Source: Haloferax namakaokahaiae (GTDB lineage: Archaea > Halobacteriota > Halobacteria > Halobacteriales > Haloferacaceae). Taken from it: DNA of 64,000 nt. The translations under genes and the position numbers were made by a program. The notes under the pieces were generated by a model. It had not been told where the DNA came from. It saw only the letters and a list, made by a program, of their open reading frames with translations, and made no database searches. This document shows positions 1 to 7,909 of this stretch, piece by piece (the stretch's first letter is position 1; each line of letters begins with the position of its first letter). The stretch spans positions 1,697,480 to 1,761,479 of the forward strand of contig NZ_JBHTAA010000005.1 in assembly GCF_042663225.1 (NCBI RefSeq), read 5' to 3'.

Positions 1-568
1 CCTCTTCGTCGCCCGTCTCCCAGTCGAGACAGTGGTTGTCGGTCTGCCCCTCGATGTCGTCGCGGATGAGCGGCGCGTCCTCTTCGAGCGCCTTGTGGGC
101 ATCCACGACCGGGTCGAGCACCTCGTAATCGACGACGACCTTCTGCGCGCCGTCTTTCGCGGTGTAGCGGTCGGTTGCGATGACCGCTGCGACCTCTTGG
201 GACTGGAACTTCACCTTGTCGTTGACGAGCACGTCCTGCGTGTCCGCCATCAACGTCGGCATCGTCGCAAGGCCGTGTTCGAGCAGGTCGTCGGCGGTGA
301 GGACGGCGACGACGCCGTCCACGTCCAGCGCCCGCGACTTGTCGATGTTCTTGATTCGGGCGTGTGCGTGCGGACTGCGAAGGATTTCGCAGTGCAGCAT
401 CCCCGGTTTCTTGATGTCGTCCACGTAGTTGCCGCGACCCGTGATGAAGCGCTGGTCTTCCTTGCGTTTGACCTCCTCGCCCATCCCGCCGCGGCCGTGA
501 CCACAGAACGTCTCCGGGTCGGGGCCGCCGTCCTCCGAGTGGACGTACGGTCGCTCGTCGCTACTCAT
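1..568 (-). CDS. coxL: Molybdenum hydroxylase large subunit (CoxL-like), partial
   Basis: This is the N-terminal ~189 residues of the molybdopterin-binding subunit of a xanthine dehydrogenase/CO dehydrogenase family enzyme; the rest lies beyond the window edge. The visible part has the family's opening pattern: a charged stretch KRKEDQRFITGRGNYVDDI, then LHCEILRSPHAHARI and a VVAVLTADDL segment, as in the a/b hammerhead domain. The ATG at 568 overlaps the coxS stop in an ATGA junction, so the two are translationally coupled. The active-site loop that separates true CO dehydrogenase (form I) from related oxidases is not in the window, so the substrate is open. The family assignment is firm; the name CO dehydrogenase is by operon likeness. 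Confidence 0.88.
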   Translation of the reverse strand, partial: MSSDERPYVHSEDGGPDPETFCGHGRGGMGEEVKRKEDQRFITGRGNYVDDIKKPGMLHCEILRSPHAHARIKNIDKSRALDVDGVVAVLTADDLLEHGLATMPTLMADTQDVLVNDKVKFQSQEVAAVIATDRYTAKDGAQKVVVDYEVLDPVVDAHKALEEDAPLIRDDIEGQTDNHCLDWETGDEE

Positions 569-1194
569 CGGGCGTCACCTCCCGTGTCGCCGACGTGGTC
601 GCGGTCGGTCGATGGGCCGCCGCAGCAGTTCTCGACGCCGCAGGTGAACTCGGCGTCACCCGTGCTGGACGATTCGAGGGCTTCGACGCCACCGTCGGCG
701 GCGGCGACTTCCGTCAGTTTGTCCGAGGCGTACTCGATGGATTTGACGATGTTCTGGTAGCCGGTACAGCGACAGAGGTTGCCGCTGATTGCCTCGCGTA
801 TCTCCGCTTCGCTCGGGTCCGGGTTGTCGTCGAGCAGCGCCTTGCCGGACATGAGCATGCCGGGCGTACAATAGCCGCACTGGAGACCGTGTTCCTCGCG
901 GAAGCCCTCCTGTAACGGGTGGAGACCGCCGGCCGCCTCGGGGAGTGCTTCCATCCCTTCGACGGTGAGCAGTTCGCTCCCGTCGGCCTGCGTGGCGAAC
1001 ATCAGACAGGACTTGATGGGTTCGCCGTCTTTGACGACGGTACACGCGCCGCAGTTGCCGGTGTCGCACCCGATGTGCGTCCCAGTCATATCCAGTTCTT
1101 CCCTGATGGTGTGCACCAGGAGTTGGCGCGGTTCGACTTCGACCGTATGCTCGGTCCCGTTGACCGTGAGCGTGATTTCTCGTGTAATCGTCAT
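565..1194 (-). CDS. coxS: Molybdenum hydroxylase [2Fe-2S] small subunit (CoxS)
   Basis: Iron-sulfur subunit that passes electrons between the molybdenum centre in the large subunit and FAD in the medium subunit. Residues 1-80 form the plant-type ferredoxin fold with cysteines 43, 48, 51 and 63; residues 85-160 form the helical [2Fe-2S] domain with cysteines 106, 109, 141 and 143 (QCGYCTPGM and LCRCTGY). All eight ligands are present. At 209 residues it is ~45 longer than usual: after residue 165 comes an acidic tail holding a further cysteine group (C185, C190, C191). It overlaps coxM by four bases upstream and coxL by four downstream, so the order is coxG-M-S-L in one transcript. Confidence 0.93.
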   Translation of the reverse strand: MTITREITLTVNGTEHTVEVEPRQLLVHTIREELDMTGTHIGCDTGNCGACTVVKDGEPIKSCLMFATQADGSELLTVEGMEALPEAAGGLHPLQEGFREEHGLQCGYCTPGMLMSGKALLDDNPDPSEAEIREAISGNLCRCTGYQNIVKSIEYASDKLTEVAAADGGVEALESSSTGDAEFTCGVENCCGGPSTDRDHVGDTGGDAR

Positions 1195-2078
1195 TGTTTC
1201 ACCGTTCGTTTCACCGCGCCGGTGCGTTCGGCCGCGTCGCTGAGTGCGCGCTGGGTGAGGACGCTCACCATCCGCTCTTTGTATCCGACGCCGCCGTGCT
1301 CGTCGGCCTCGGGGTTCGACTGTTCGGCCGCCAGTTCGCCGGCGCGCTTGAACAGGTCGCTGCTGGGTCGCTCACCTTCGAGGTGCTCCTCGGCGTCGGT
1401 CGCTCGGACGTTGGTGATATCGACGGCAGTGAGCGCGATGTTAGCCGTCTCGATGACGCCGTCGTCGTCCAGAATGAGTCGCGCGGCCGACCCGACCATC
1501 GCGTAGTCGCCGACCTTGCGCTTCAGTTTGTGATAGGAACTTCCCTCGTTGGCGACCGGAACCGGGACGCGAAGCTCGGTGACGAGTTCGTTCTCATCGA
1601 GCGTCGTGTCGTACGGCAACAGGAAGAACTCGTCCGCCGGGATGGTTCGCTCGCCGTCGGGGCCGTGAGCGACGACTTCGCCCTCGTGGGCGAGGAGGAC
1701 GCTCCCCCAGTCACCCTTCGGGTCCGCCTGTGCGACCGACCCGGCGACCGTCCCGCGATTTCGAATCTGCGGGTCGGCGACGAGCGGGGCCGTGTCGGCG
1801 AAACTGCCGTACTTCTCGGCGATGAGGTCCGAGTGTTCTACGTCGGCGTGGCGGACGAGCGCCCCGATTCTGAGCCACCCGTCTTCCTCGCCGAAGACGT
1901 CGAGTCCCTCGACGTGATTGATGTCGATGATGGTCTTCGGCACCGCGAGTCGGAACCGAAGCATCGGGACCATACTCTGGCCGCCGGCGAGAATCGCGCG
2001 GTCGTCCAGACTTTCGAGCAGGCTCACCGCCTCCTTGACGGTGGTCGGTTCGTGCTGCTCGAACGGTGCGGGCTTCAT
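1191..2078 (-). CDS. coxM: Molybdenum hydroxylase FAD subunit (CoxM)
   Basis: FAD-binding medium subunit, 295 residues, the usual length of the family. The N-terminus MKPAPFEQHEPTTVKEAVSL is typical of CoxM, and the two flavin-contact segments can be seen: ILAGGQSMVPMLRFRL near residue 33 and RNRGTVAGSVAQADP near residue 105 (the second usually reads TIGGS, here TVAGS). The C-terminal CO_deh_flav_C domain follows. The start at 2078 was chosen over an upstream in-frame codon because it overlaps the coxG stop in an ATGA junction and begins exactly at the family's N-terminus. Electron acceptor downstream of FAD is not known from the sequence. Confidence 0.9.
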   Translation of the reverse strand: MKPAPFEQHEPTTVKEAVSLLESLDDRAILAGGQSMVPMLRFRLAVPKTIIDINHVEGLDVFGEEDGWLRIGALVRHADVEHSDLIAEKYGSFADTAPLVADPQIRNRGTVAGSVAQADPKGDWGSVLLAHEGEVVAHGPDGERTIPADEFFLLPYDTTLDENELVTELRVPVPVANEGSSYHKLKRKVGDYAMVGSAARLILDDDGVIETANIALTAVDITNVRATDAEEHLEGERPSSDLFKRAGELAAEQSNPEADEHGGVGYKERMVSVLTQRALSDAAERTGAVKRTVKQ

Positions 2079-2671
2079 AACAGCCCACGGATTCGGTCTG
2101 TGATACTCGAATCCGTCTCCTCGTTGACTTCGGTCATCTGTCGCTCGATATCCTTGAAGAAGTTGCCGACGATTTTGTTCGCCACCGGGTTGATGACGCG
2201 CGACCCGAGTTGCGCGATGCGACCCGAGATGTCGGCTTCGGTCCACCACTCGATACGCGAGCCGTCGCCGTCTTCGAGTGGGTGGATTTGCATCCCCGAC
2301 TCCATGCTGAAGCTACTGCCACTGGCGCTCCCGCTGCCGGTCGCGGTCATGATGAACTTCTCCTCGTCGCGCTCGGTAATCGACACCGTCGTCTCGAAGC
2401 GCGGCTTGACGCTCCCGACGCCGACTTGCATCAGCGCGGCGTAGTCTTGGCCTTCCTTGAACGCGCGCGCCGCGACGTCGTCCGGGTCCGCCTCGGGGAG
2501 CGTCTCTACGTCCTCTTCTGGCTCGTAGTCGTCGAAGCTGAACTCGTCGGTCTTCGGCGTGATGTACTTACAGCCTTTCAGCGAATTTCGGACCGCAATC
2601 GGGTCTGACAGTACGATCCACGCCTTCTCCGGCGGGACGCTTTCGAGTTCGAACTCGCCGTTGAACTCCAT
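2075..2671 (-). CDS. coxG: CoxG-like SRPBCC-domain protein
   Basis: A 198-residue START/SRPBCC-fold protein of the CO dehydrogenase subunit G family. The opening MEFNGEFELESVPPEKAW and the SDP segment near residue 23 are typical. CoxG is not part of the catalytic trimer; in bacteria the family has been tied to cofactor or membrane recruitment of the hydroxylase. It is the first gene of the operon. The ATG at 2671 is preferred to a GTG at 2680 because a GAGGGGTGG ribosome site sits five bases before the ATG and would overlap the GTG. A TATA-like box lies ~55 bases upstream. The C-terminal ~35 residues are polar and may be a flexible tail. Confidence 0.85.
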   Translation of the reverse strand: MEFNGEFELESVPPEKAWIVLSDPIAVRNSLKGCKYITPKTDEFSFDDYEPEEDVETLPEADPDDVAARAFKEGQDYAALMQVGVGSVKPRFETTVSITERDEEKFIMTATGSGSASGSSFSMESGMQIHPLEDGDGSRIEWWTEADISGRIAQLGSRVINPVANKIVGNFFKDIERQMTEVNEETDSSITDRIRGLL

Positions 2672-2721
2672 CAGTGCCACCCCTCTCTGAGCCGCGTTGG
2701 TCGTTTTCCGGTCGTCGTCAT

Positions 2722-2730
2722 CTTTTATAA
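2722..2730 (-). promoter_or_regulatory. TATA-like box of the cox operon
   Basis: On the minus strand the sequence reads TTATAAAAG, ~55 bases before the coxG start, which would leave a leader of ~28 bases able to hold the ribosome site seen at coxG. The same bases read as CTTTTATAA on the plus strand, so it could also serve moeA, 100 bases away. Confidence 0.4.
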
Positions 2731-2832
2731 CCCCGCACTATGTGCATACTATTACCTCAAGCTCTGTCATGGATTACTGTGACAATAAGTGTTCGGGGAT
2801 GTGTTATCACCTTACACGGGTTACTAGATTCA

Positions 2833-4062
2833 ATGAACTCCAACAAAACGCACGACGGCGACGACCTCATCTCGGTATCGGACGCGGTTCGGCGAACTCG
2901 GTCGCTCCGCGACGAATCGCTGTCCCGACTCGGGACCGAGCACGTCTCGCTCGACGACATCGTCGGTCGAACAGTTGCCGAGAACATCGACGCCCCGGGA
3001 GACCTCCCCGAGTACAGTTTCGCCACGATGGACGGGTTCGCCTTCGACGCCTCGGACTCCTATCCGTTCGAAGTCGTCGATACCGGGGTCTTTCCGGAAG
3101 ACGAACCACCCACGCTCGAACCCGGGACGGCGACTCGCATTGCGACCGGCGCGCCGCTCCCGCGGTCGGCGAACGCCGTCCTCAAGCGCGAAGAGGCGGT
3201 CGTCGAAGACGGCCGACTCGACGGCCCGGAAATCGAACCGGGCACGTACGTGTACGAGCGCGGAAGCAACGTCTCGGCGGGAACCGAACTGTTCGCCACC
3301 GGCGACCGCCTCGGTGCCAAGGACGCCATCTTGCTGGGTGACCTCGGCATCGAGAACGTACGCGTCCACGAGCGATTCTCGGTCGGGTTGCTGGCGACCG
3401 GCACCGAGATTCACGAGGGGCGCTCGACCGACCTCGACTCGCCGATGCTCGCCGGACTCGTCCGCTCGTGGGGCCACGAGGCGACGTACGAAGGGTCGGT
3501 CCCCGACACGCACGACCGCGTCACAGACCGAATCGCCGAACTCGCCCGCGAACACGACGTGGTCGTCACTACCGGCGGCACGAGCGTCGGCGACAAGGAC
3601 TACGTCGTCCGGGCGCTCGCCGACCTCGGCGAGGTGCTGTTCCACCGCGTCCAACTGCGACCCGGCAAACCCATCGCGGTCGCCCGACTCCCCGACTACG
3701 ACGCGGTGGCGTTCGCCATCCCCGGCAAGCCAATCGGCGCACACCTCGTGACGGCGCTCGTCGCTCGCCCGTTCTTCACCGGCGAGACGTCGCTTCCGAC
3801 CGTCACCGCGCGAATGGCGCGCGACGTTGACCTCTCGGTGCCCGGGTTCACCTACGGGATTCCCGTGACCATGGAAGACGGCGTTGCGATGCCGCTCGGC
3901 CACGTCGATTCGCCGCTGTCGGTGTACGACGAGACGTTCGACCCGAGCGTCCTCTCGTCGAGTACGCGCGCGAGCGCCGCGGACGGCGTGATACTCACCG
4001 AAGAGCCTGTCGCCGCGGACGAACAGGTCTCCGTCGTCCCCTTCTCGGTTCTGGAACGATGA
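2833..4062 (+). CDS. moeA: Molybdopterin molybdenumtransferase MoeA
   Basis: Inserts molybdenum into adenylylated molybdopterin, the last common step of Mo-cofactor synthesis. The 409-residue protein shows the MoeA domains in order: N-terminal helical part, the MDGFAF motif at residues 66-71, the MogA-like domain with TTGGTSVGDKD at ~247-256, and RPGKP near 277, then the C-terminal beta domain. The start MNSNKTHDGDD was chosen as the first ATG close to the domain; longer in-frame extensions lack coding character. It is divergent from the cox operon and its stop overlaps the next gene by four bases. Its position suggests it serves the neighbouring molybdenum hydroxylase, though many archaea carry more than one moeA. 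Confidence 0.92.
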   Translation: MNSNKTHDGDDLISVSDAVRRTRSLRDESLSRLGTEHVSLDDIVGRTVAENIDAPGDLPEYSFATMDGFAFDASDSYPFEVVDTGVFPEDEPPTLEPGTATRIATGAPLPRSANAVLKREEAVVEDGRLDGPEIEPGTYVYERGSNVSAGTELFATGDRLGAKDAILLGDLGIENVRVHERFSVGLLATGTEIHEGRSTDLDSPMLAGLVRSWGHEATYEGSVPDTHDRVTDRIAELAREHDVVVTTGGTSVGDKDYVVRALADLGEVLFHRVQLRPGKPIAVARLPDYDAVAFAIPGKPIGAHLVTALVARPFFTGETSLPTVTARMARDVDLSVPGFTYGIPVTMEDGVAMPLGHVDSPLSVYDETFDPSVLSSSTRASAADGVILTEEPVAADEQVSVVPFSVLER

Positions 4063-4760
4063 CGGACGAGCGCCCGGAGCGGGAAGAGGAGTCGTCGGAC
4101 CAGTCGGTCGAATCCCGAGACTTGCCTATCGTTCAGGGTGCGACTCCCGACGCCGCGCCCGCCTCAGACTCGACGGGTGACTCGCCGACCGTCGTCGGCG
4201 TCCTCCTCGCCGCCGGGACGAGCAGTCGATTCGGTGACGAAAACAAGTTGCTGGCGACGGTCGATTCGGAACCCATCGTCCGCCGCGCCGCCCAGACGCT
4301 CCTCGAGAGCGGCGTCGATTCGGTCGTCGTCGTCCTCGGGTACGAAGCCGAGCGCGTGCGCGACGCCCTCGACGGTCTCTCGGTCGAATTCGTCGTCAAC
4401 GACGACTACGAGACGGGGCAGGCGTCGTCGCTCCGGAGGGGAATCGAAGCGGTCCGGGAGAACTCCACCGACGCGGATGCCGTCGTCGTCGCCCTCGGTG
4501 ACATGCCCTTCGTCTCCCCGGAGACGGTCGATACGCTCTGTGCCGCGTACGCCGCCGACGCTGGCGACGCACTCGCCGCCGCGTTCGACGGCAACAGAGG
4601 AAATCCGGTCCTCTTCGATTCGCGGCACTTCGACGCGTTACTCGACACGGAAGGCGACATCGGCGGGCGCGAGATTCTCCTCGACGGCGAGGCGAGTGCG
4701 CTCGTCGCCGTCGATGACCCCGGAATCCGGCGCGACGTGGACGTTCCGGACGACATCTGA
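4059..4760 (+). CDS. mocA: Molybdenum cofactor nucleotidyltransferase (MocA/MobA-like)
   Basis: A 233-residue nucleotidyltransferase of the NTP_transf_3 type. After a ~45-residue acidic, disordered-looking N-terminus comes the NTP-binding loop LLAAGTSSRFG at residues 49-59, the lysine of ENKLL, and the metal-binding GDMPF at 147-151. Such enzymes add CMP (MocA) or GMP (MobA) to Mo-molybdopterin; MocA makes the cytosine dinucleotide form used by xanthine/CO dehydrogenase type enzymes. The link to a cox operon favours MocA, but the sequence alone does not prove CTP use. Overlap with moeA by four bases indicates one transcript. Confidence 0.83.
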   Translation: MTDERPEREEESSDQSVESRDLPIVQGATPDAAPASDSTGDSPTVVGVLLAAGTSSRFGDENKLLATVDSEPIVRRAAQTLLESGVDSVVVVLGYEAERVRDALDGLSVEFVVNDDYETGQASSLRRGIEAVRENSTDADAVVVALGDMPFVSPETVDTLCAAYAADAGDALAAAFDGNRGNPVLFDSRHFDALLDTEGDIGGREILLDGEASALVAVDDPGIRRDVDVPDDI

Positions 4761-4808
4761 ACTGTCACACCGCTCGGCGCGACTCGGCCGGTCGTCGCTC
4801 TCGAATCG

Positions 4809-4991
4809 CTACTCAGAGACGAGCTTTTTGACCATTATCTGCCCGTCTTCGACGTGCCACTCGACTCGGTCGCCGGCACCGACGTCGAGGAAGTTCCGCA
4901 CTGGTTTCGGTATCGTCGTCAGGTTCTTCTCGGATATCTTCGTGTCCGTGAGACGGCCCATAGACGAGTAGTTCCCCCGTAGTCTACTCAT
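4809..4991 (-). CDS. AbrB/SpoVT-type small DNA-binding protein
   Basis: A 60-residue protein whose residues 17-58 form a swapped-hairpin AbrB domain: TKISEKNLTTIPKPVRNFL, then GDRVEWHVEDGQIMVKKL. Such proteins bind DNA as dimers and act as transition-state or antitoxin-like regulators. No toxin gene of a recognised family sits beside it, so a toxin-antitoxin role is unlikely here. The start may be 4991, or the ATG at 4961 which begins MGRLTDTKISEK and has a GGGGGA sequence ahead; both keep the domain whole. It converges on the mocA-like gene. Confidence 0.75.
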   Translation of the reverse strand: MSRLRGNYSSMGRLTDTKISEKNLTTIPKPVRNFLDVGAGDRVEWHVEDGQIMVKKLVSE

Positions 4992-5035
4992 AGTTTACGC
5001 TATGGGAAAGCGAGTGTCGATAGGGAGCCAGCACG

Positions 5036-5329
5036 TCAGTTGGCCGATTGCCAGCGGTGCGCACCGCCGTCCGAGGCCTTCGAGAAGTCGAGGTTGTATC
5101 GGTCGGATTCGATGAGGACGGGGCCGGGGACGTACGTTCCCTCTTTCGACTCGACCGGCCGGATGAGGTTTCGGTCGGCCATCGTCGAGAGCACGTCTTG
5201 GACCGTTCGCTCGTGGCCGGGTTGGAGGTTCGCCTCTTCCATCACGGCTTCGACAGTTATCGTCCCGCGAAGGAAGGCGAGCCTGATGACCGACACCCAG
5301 GCTGGCTCTCGCTTCGTCTCCCGACACAT
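5036..5329 (-). CDS. Small winged-helix protein, haloarchaeal
   Basis: A 97-residue protein that reads like a winged helix: a helix with VSVIRLAFLRGTITVEAVMEE, a recognition-helix-like segment HERTVQDVLSTMADRNLI, then a wing EGTYVPGPVLI. This arrangement is common among small haloarchaeal regulators, but the target is unknown. It is transcribed with the same orientation as the AbrB protein downstream, 44 bases away, and could share a message. No further domain can be seen. Confidence 0.6.
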   Translation of the reverse strand: MCRETKREPAWVSVIRLAFLRGTITVEAVMEEANLQPGHERTVQDVLSTMADRNLIRPVESKEGTYVPGPVLIESDRYNLDFSKASDGGAHRWQSAN

Positions 5330-5584
5330 GACTCTTCTCTGCGCGGTGGGGGCGGTTATAGCTTCTGGAGAAGAACGTGGGTTTTCGTGGATTGTGTCGC
5401 CGTCTAGTCAGTTTCGAGTCCCGTCTCTCAGAACGCGACGACTTCGCCGTCGTCGGGAACGACCACGTCCTCGACGGAGACAGTCGTGATGACGTTTCTG
5501 CGGGTGCGTTTTCACCAATCGCACGCGATTTCACGATTGATATCCTTCCCGAACACCTATCTCCCTCGCCCCCAGTCTCCGGGT

Positions 5585-6598
5585 ATGTTCGGTATCGGCA
5601 CGCTCCCCGACCTCCTGCGACTGGTCGTCGTGCCCGTCCTCGCGTGGACCGCCTGGCGCGACATCCGCACGCGGCGCGTTCCGAACGTCGTCTGGTACCC
5701 GCTGGCGGCGTTGGGACTCGTCTTGCTCGCGTGGGAACTGCTCGGCGTCTTCCCCATCGAGACGGTGTTCGACCGCCTGTATCTCGTCCGCGCCGGCCTG
5801 AGCGTCTTCTTCATCATTCCGCTGTCGTACCTGTTCTGGCGTCTCGGCGGCTTCGGCGGCGCAGACGCGAAAGCGCTGATGGTCTTCGCCATCCTCCTGC
5901 CGACGTTCCCGAGTTACGCGGTCGGTGGGACAGTCTTCCCGCTCACTCGAACCACGCTCGGCGTCTTCTCGATGACCATCCTCACGAACACGGTCATCCT
6001 CGGTCTCGGCTACCCGCTCATGCTCGCGGCCCGCAACCTCGCCGCCGGCGAGTTCGAGTTCCCGATTTCGTTCGTCGGCCGAAAGGTGTCGGTGCCGTCG
6101 CTCTCGACCGCCCACGGTCGGCTGTTCGAGTCGCCCGACGGCATCACGCGAAACGGACTCGACCTCGACGCGCTTCGGATGTATCTCCGGTGGCGCGGGC
6201 TCACCCTCGCGGACGTGCGCGAGAATCCCGGCTCCCTGCGCGACCCCGCGACGATTGGCGAGACGTTCGACCCGACCGACGGCGCGGTCCACCGCGAACC
6301 GGCGACCGACGGCGGCGTCGTCGCCTCCGACGGCGACCGTGCGGGTGTCGCTGACGGCGACGAGGAATTGGCCGACGACCCGTGGGGTGCCGACGCCTTC
6401 CTCGACTCCATCGAGGGGACGGCCTACGGGACGACCCCCGAGAAACTCCGGGGCGGCCTCGAACTCGTCGCCGAGCGCGAGTCCGTCTGGATTTCGCCGG
6501 GCATCCCGTTCATCGTCCCGATGTTCGTCGGACTGGTCGTCGCGTTCGTCTACGGCGACATCCTCTTCGGCGTCCTCGGCGCGCTCGGAATCGTCTAA
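5585..6598 (+). CDS. pibD: Prepilin/prearchaellin peptidase PibD
   Basis: Membrane aspartic protease (A24 family) that removes the class III signal peptides of archaellins and type IV pilins. Catalytic aspartates are visible: D26 in WRDIRTRRVPN and D94 in GGFGGADAK (GxGD motif). Membrane segments lie at ~10-25, 38-55, 68-84, 96-115, ~125-145 and two at the C-terminus (315-337). Between them is a ~150-residue soluble acidic loop (residues ~155-305), an insertion of the kind seen in haloarchaeal PibD. The start MFGIGTLPDLLR was preferred to an upstream in-frame ATG since the added residues lack membrane or family character. Length is 337 residues. Confidence 0.9.
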   Translation: MFGIGTLPDLLRLVVVPVLAWTAWRDIRTRRVPNVVWYPLAALGLVLLAWELLGVFPIETVFDRLYLVRAGLSVFFIIPLSYLFWRLGGFGGADAKALMVFAILLPTFPSYAVGGTVFPLTRTTLGVFSMTILTNTVILGLGYPLMLAARNLAAGEFEFPISFVGRKVSVPSLSTAHGRLFESPDGITRNGLDLDALRMYLRWRGLTLADVRENPGSLRDPATIGETFDPTDGAVHREPATDGGVVASDGDRAGVADGDEELADDPWGADAFLDSIEGTAYGTTPEKLRGGLELVAERESVWISPGIPFIVPMFVGLVVAFVYGDILFGVLGALGIV

Positions 6599-6660
6599 TC
6601 CCTGTCATTCGTCCGCTGAAACGCATAAGAGATAACCCGCGTCACTTCGTGAGCCGAACT

Positions 6661-7023
6661 ATGACTGTTGAGGTCGATTTCGGCGACGATGGACTCGTCC
6701 CGGCCGTCGCCCAGGACGCCGAGTCGGGAGAGGTGCTCATGCTCGCCTACGTCTCGCCCGAGGCACTGGAGCGGACGCTCGAAACCGGGCGTGCCCACTA
6801 CTACTCGCGGAGTCGAGACGAGCTCTGGGAGAAGGGCGCATCGAGCGGCCACACCCAAGCGGTACAGGAGGTTCGCGTCGATTGCGACGCCGACACGCTC
6901 TTGTATCTCGTCGAGCAGAACGTCGGTGCCTGTCACACCGGCCGCCGGTCGTGTTTCTACCGCACCATCGACGGTGAGGACGTCGGCGAGAAGGTGTTCG
7001 ACCCCGACGACGTGTACGAGTAA
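6661..7023 (+). CDS. hisI: Phosphoribosyl-AMP cyclohydrolase HisI
   Basis: Third step of histidine synthesis: opens the purine ring of phosphoribosyl-AMP. The 120-residue protein is the stand-alone form without the HisE domain. Metal sites are complete: D74, D76 and D78 with C75 (VDCDADTLL), and C91 and C98 in GACHTGRRSCF. The upstream motif HYYSRSRDELWEKGASSGHTQ is typical. hisA and hisB are in this window but separated by unrelated genes, so the pathway is not one operon. No ribosome site is clear, consistent with a leaderless message. Confidence 0.95.
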   Translation: MTVEVDFGDDGLVPAVAQDAESGEVLMLAYVSPEALERTLETGRAHYYSRSRDELWEKGASSGHTQAVQEVRVDCDADTLLYLVEQNVGACHTGRRSCFYRTIDGEDVGEKVFDPDDVYE

Positions 7024-7034
7024 CCGACTCACTG

Positions 7035-7286
7035 ATGGTGGACGTAAACGCGGTTGCGCTGGTTTCGCTCCTGCTCGGGCTCGCCTGCTTCGCCATGGGT
7101 GCCCGCCTGCTCAAGAGCGCCGCCGCCGCTCGACGTGCCGCCCGGCCGGACGACCCGGAGTTCGTCCTCGACCCGACCCGCGAGGACCCACCGGACGACG
7201 AAATCGACGACGACGACCTCGAACGCGGCTTCATGCTCCTCGTCTTCGGCGGTCTCTGTCTCCTCTTCGCAGCGATTAGCTTCTGA
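7035..7286 (+). CDS. Small two-helix membrane protein
   Basis: An 83-residue protein with a hydrophobic segment at ~6-27 (VALVSLLLGLACFAMGARLL), a very acidic middle (DDPEFVLDP to DDDDLERG), and a second segment at ~64-82 (FMLLVFGGLCLLFAAISF). It starts 11 bases after hisI and probably shares its transcript. Its end overlaps the convergent acetyltransferase by 11 bases. The function is not recognised. Confidence 0.7.
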   Translation: MVDVNAVALVSLLLGLACFAMGARLLKSAAAARRAARPDDPEFVLDPTREDPPDDEIDDDDLERGFMLLVFGGLCLLFAAISF

Positions 7287-7869
7287 GCGGCCGAGCCAGA
7301 ATCACGGCCGAGTACGGGTCTCCACCGATTTCTATCTGCATCGTCTCGCGGACCTCGAAGCCGCGAGCGCGATAGAAGCGTCTTCCCACCTCGTTCTCCG
7401 CGAGCGTGTCCAAGACGAGCGCCGTGTACGCTTCGGGAATCGCCGCTTCGACCGTTTCGAGGAGTCGCGTTCCGATACCCCGTCCCCACCAATCGGGGTC
7501 CACGTAGAGTATCCACAGTCCGGCCTCGTCGTCGCCGACGAACGACTTCGTATCTTCGCCCCACCGCGCCGCTGCGAAGCCGACGACGTGGTCGCCCTCA
7601 TCGGGGCCGTCCTTCAGTTCACCGTCGGTCTCGTCACCCGATTCGTCCACGGCGACGACGTAGCGTCCGGTCCCGCTCTCGTTGAGACTGGTCGCGTAGA
7701 CGAGCCGTTCGCCCAGCGAGGATATCGACGGTGGTTCGTCGAGACTCGGGAGGACACGGTCGGCGAAGATATGACCGTAGGCCTCGTTCCAACACCGCAC
7801 GTTCACGCGCCAGACGCCGCGCATATCGGCACGAGAGCGCGGCGGCCTGATGACCACGTCGCTGTTCAT
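7276..7869 (-). CDS. GNAT-family N-acetyltransferase
   Basis: A 197-residue acetyl-CoA-dependent transferase. The acetyl-CoA loop is RGIGTRLL at residues 130-137, preceded by strand LWILYVDPDWWG, and followed by the family's NEVGRRFYRARGFE motif at ~159-172. The N-terminal part (IRPPRSRADMRGVWRVNVRCW) matches the usual first helix. The acceptor substrate cannot be told. The loop at 75-95 is rich in acidic residues, as is common for halophilic insertions. Confidence 0.88.
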   Translation of the reverse strand: MNSDVVIRPPRSRADMRGVWRVNVRCWNEAYGHIFADRVLPSLDEPPSISSLGERLVYATSLNESGTGRYVVAVDESGDETDGELKDGPDEGDHVVGFAAARWGEDTKSFVGDDEAGLWILYVDPDWWGRGIGTRLLETVEAAIPEAYTALVLDTLAENEVGRRFYRARGFEVRETMQIEIGGDPYSAVILARPLRS

Positions 7870-7909
7870 ACCGAACGTACGCGGACGAGTCGTAAAAATG
7901 AATCCAGAG

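Noticed and set aside
4809..5329. AbrB protein plus winged-helix protein as a toxin-antitoxin pair
   Set aside because: The second protein looks like a DNA-binding winged helix and not a known toxin, and the order and spacing are not typical.
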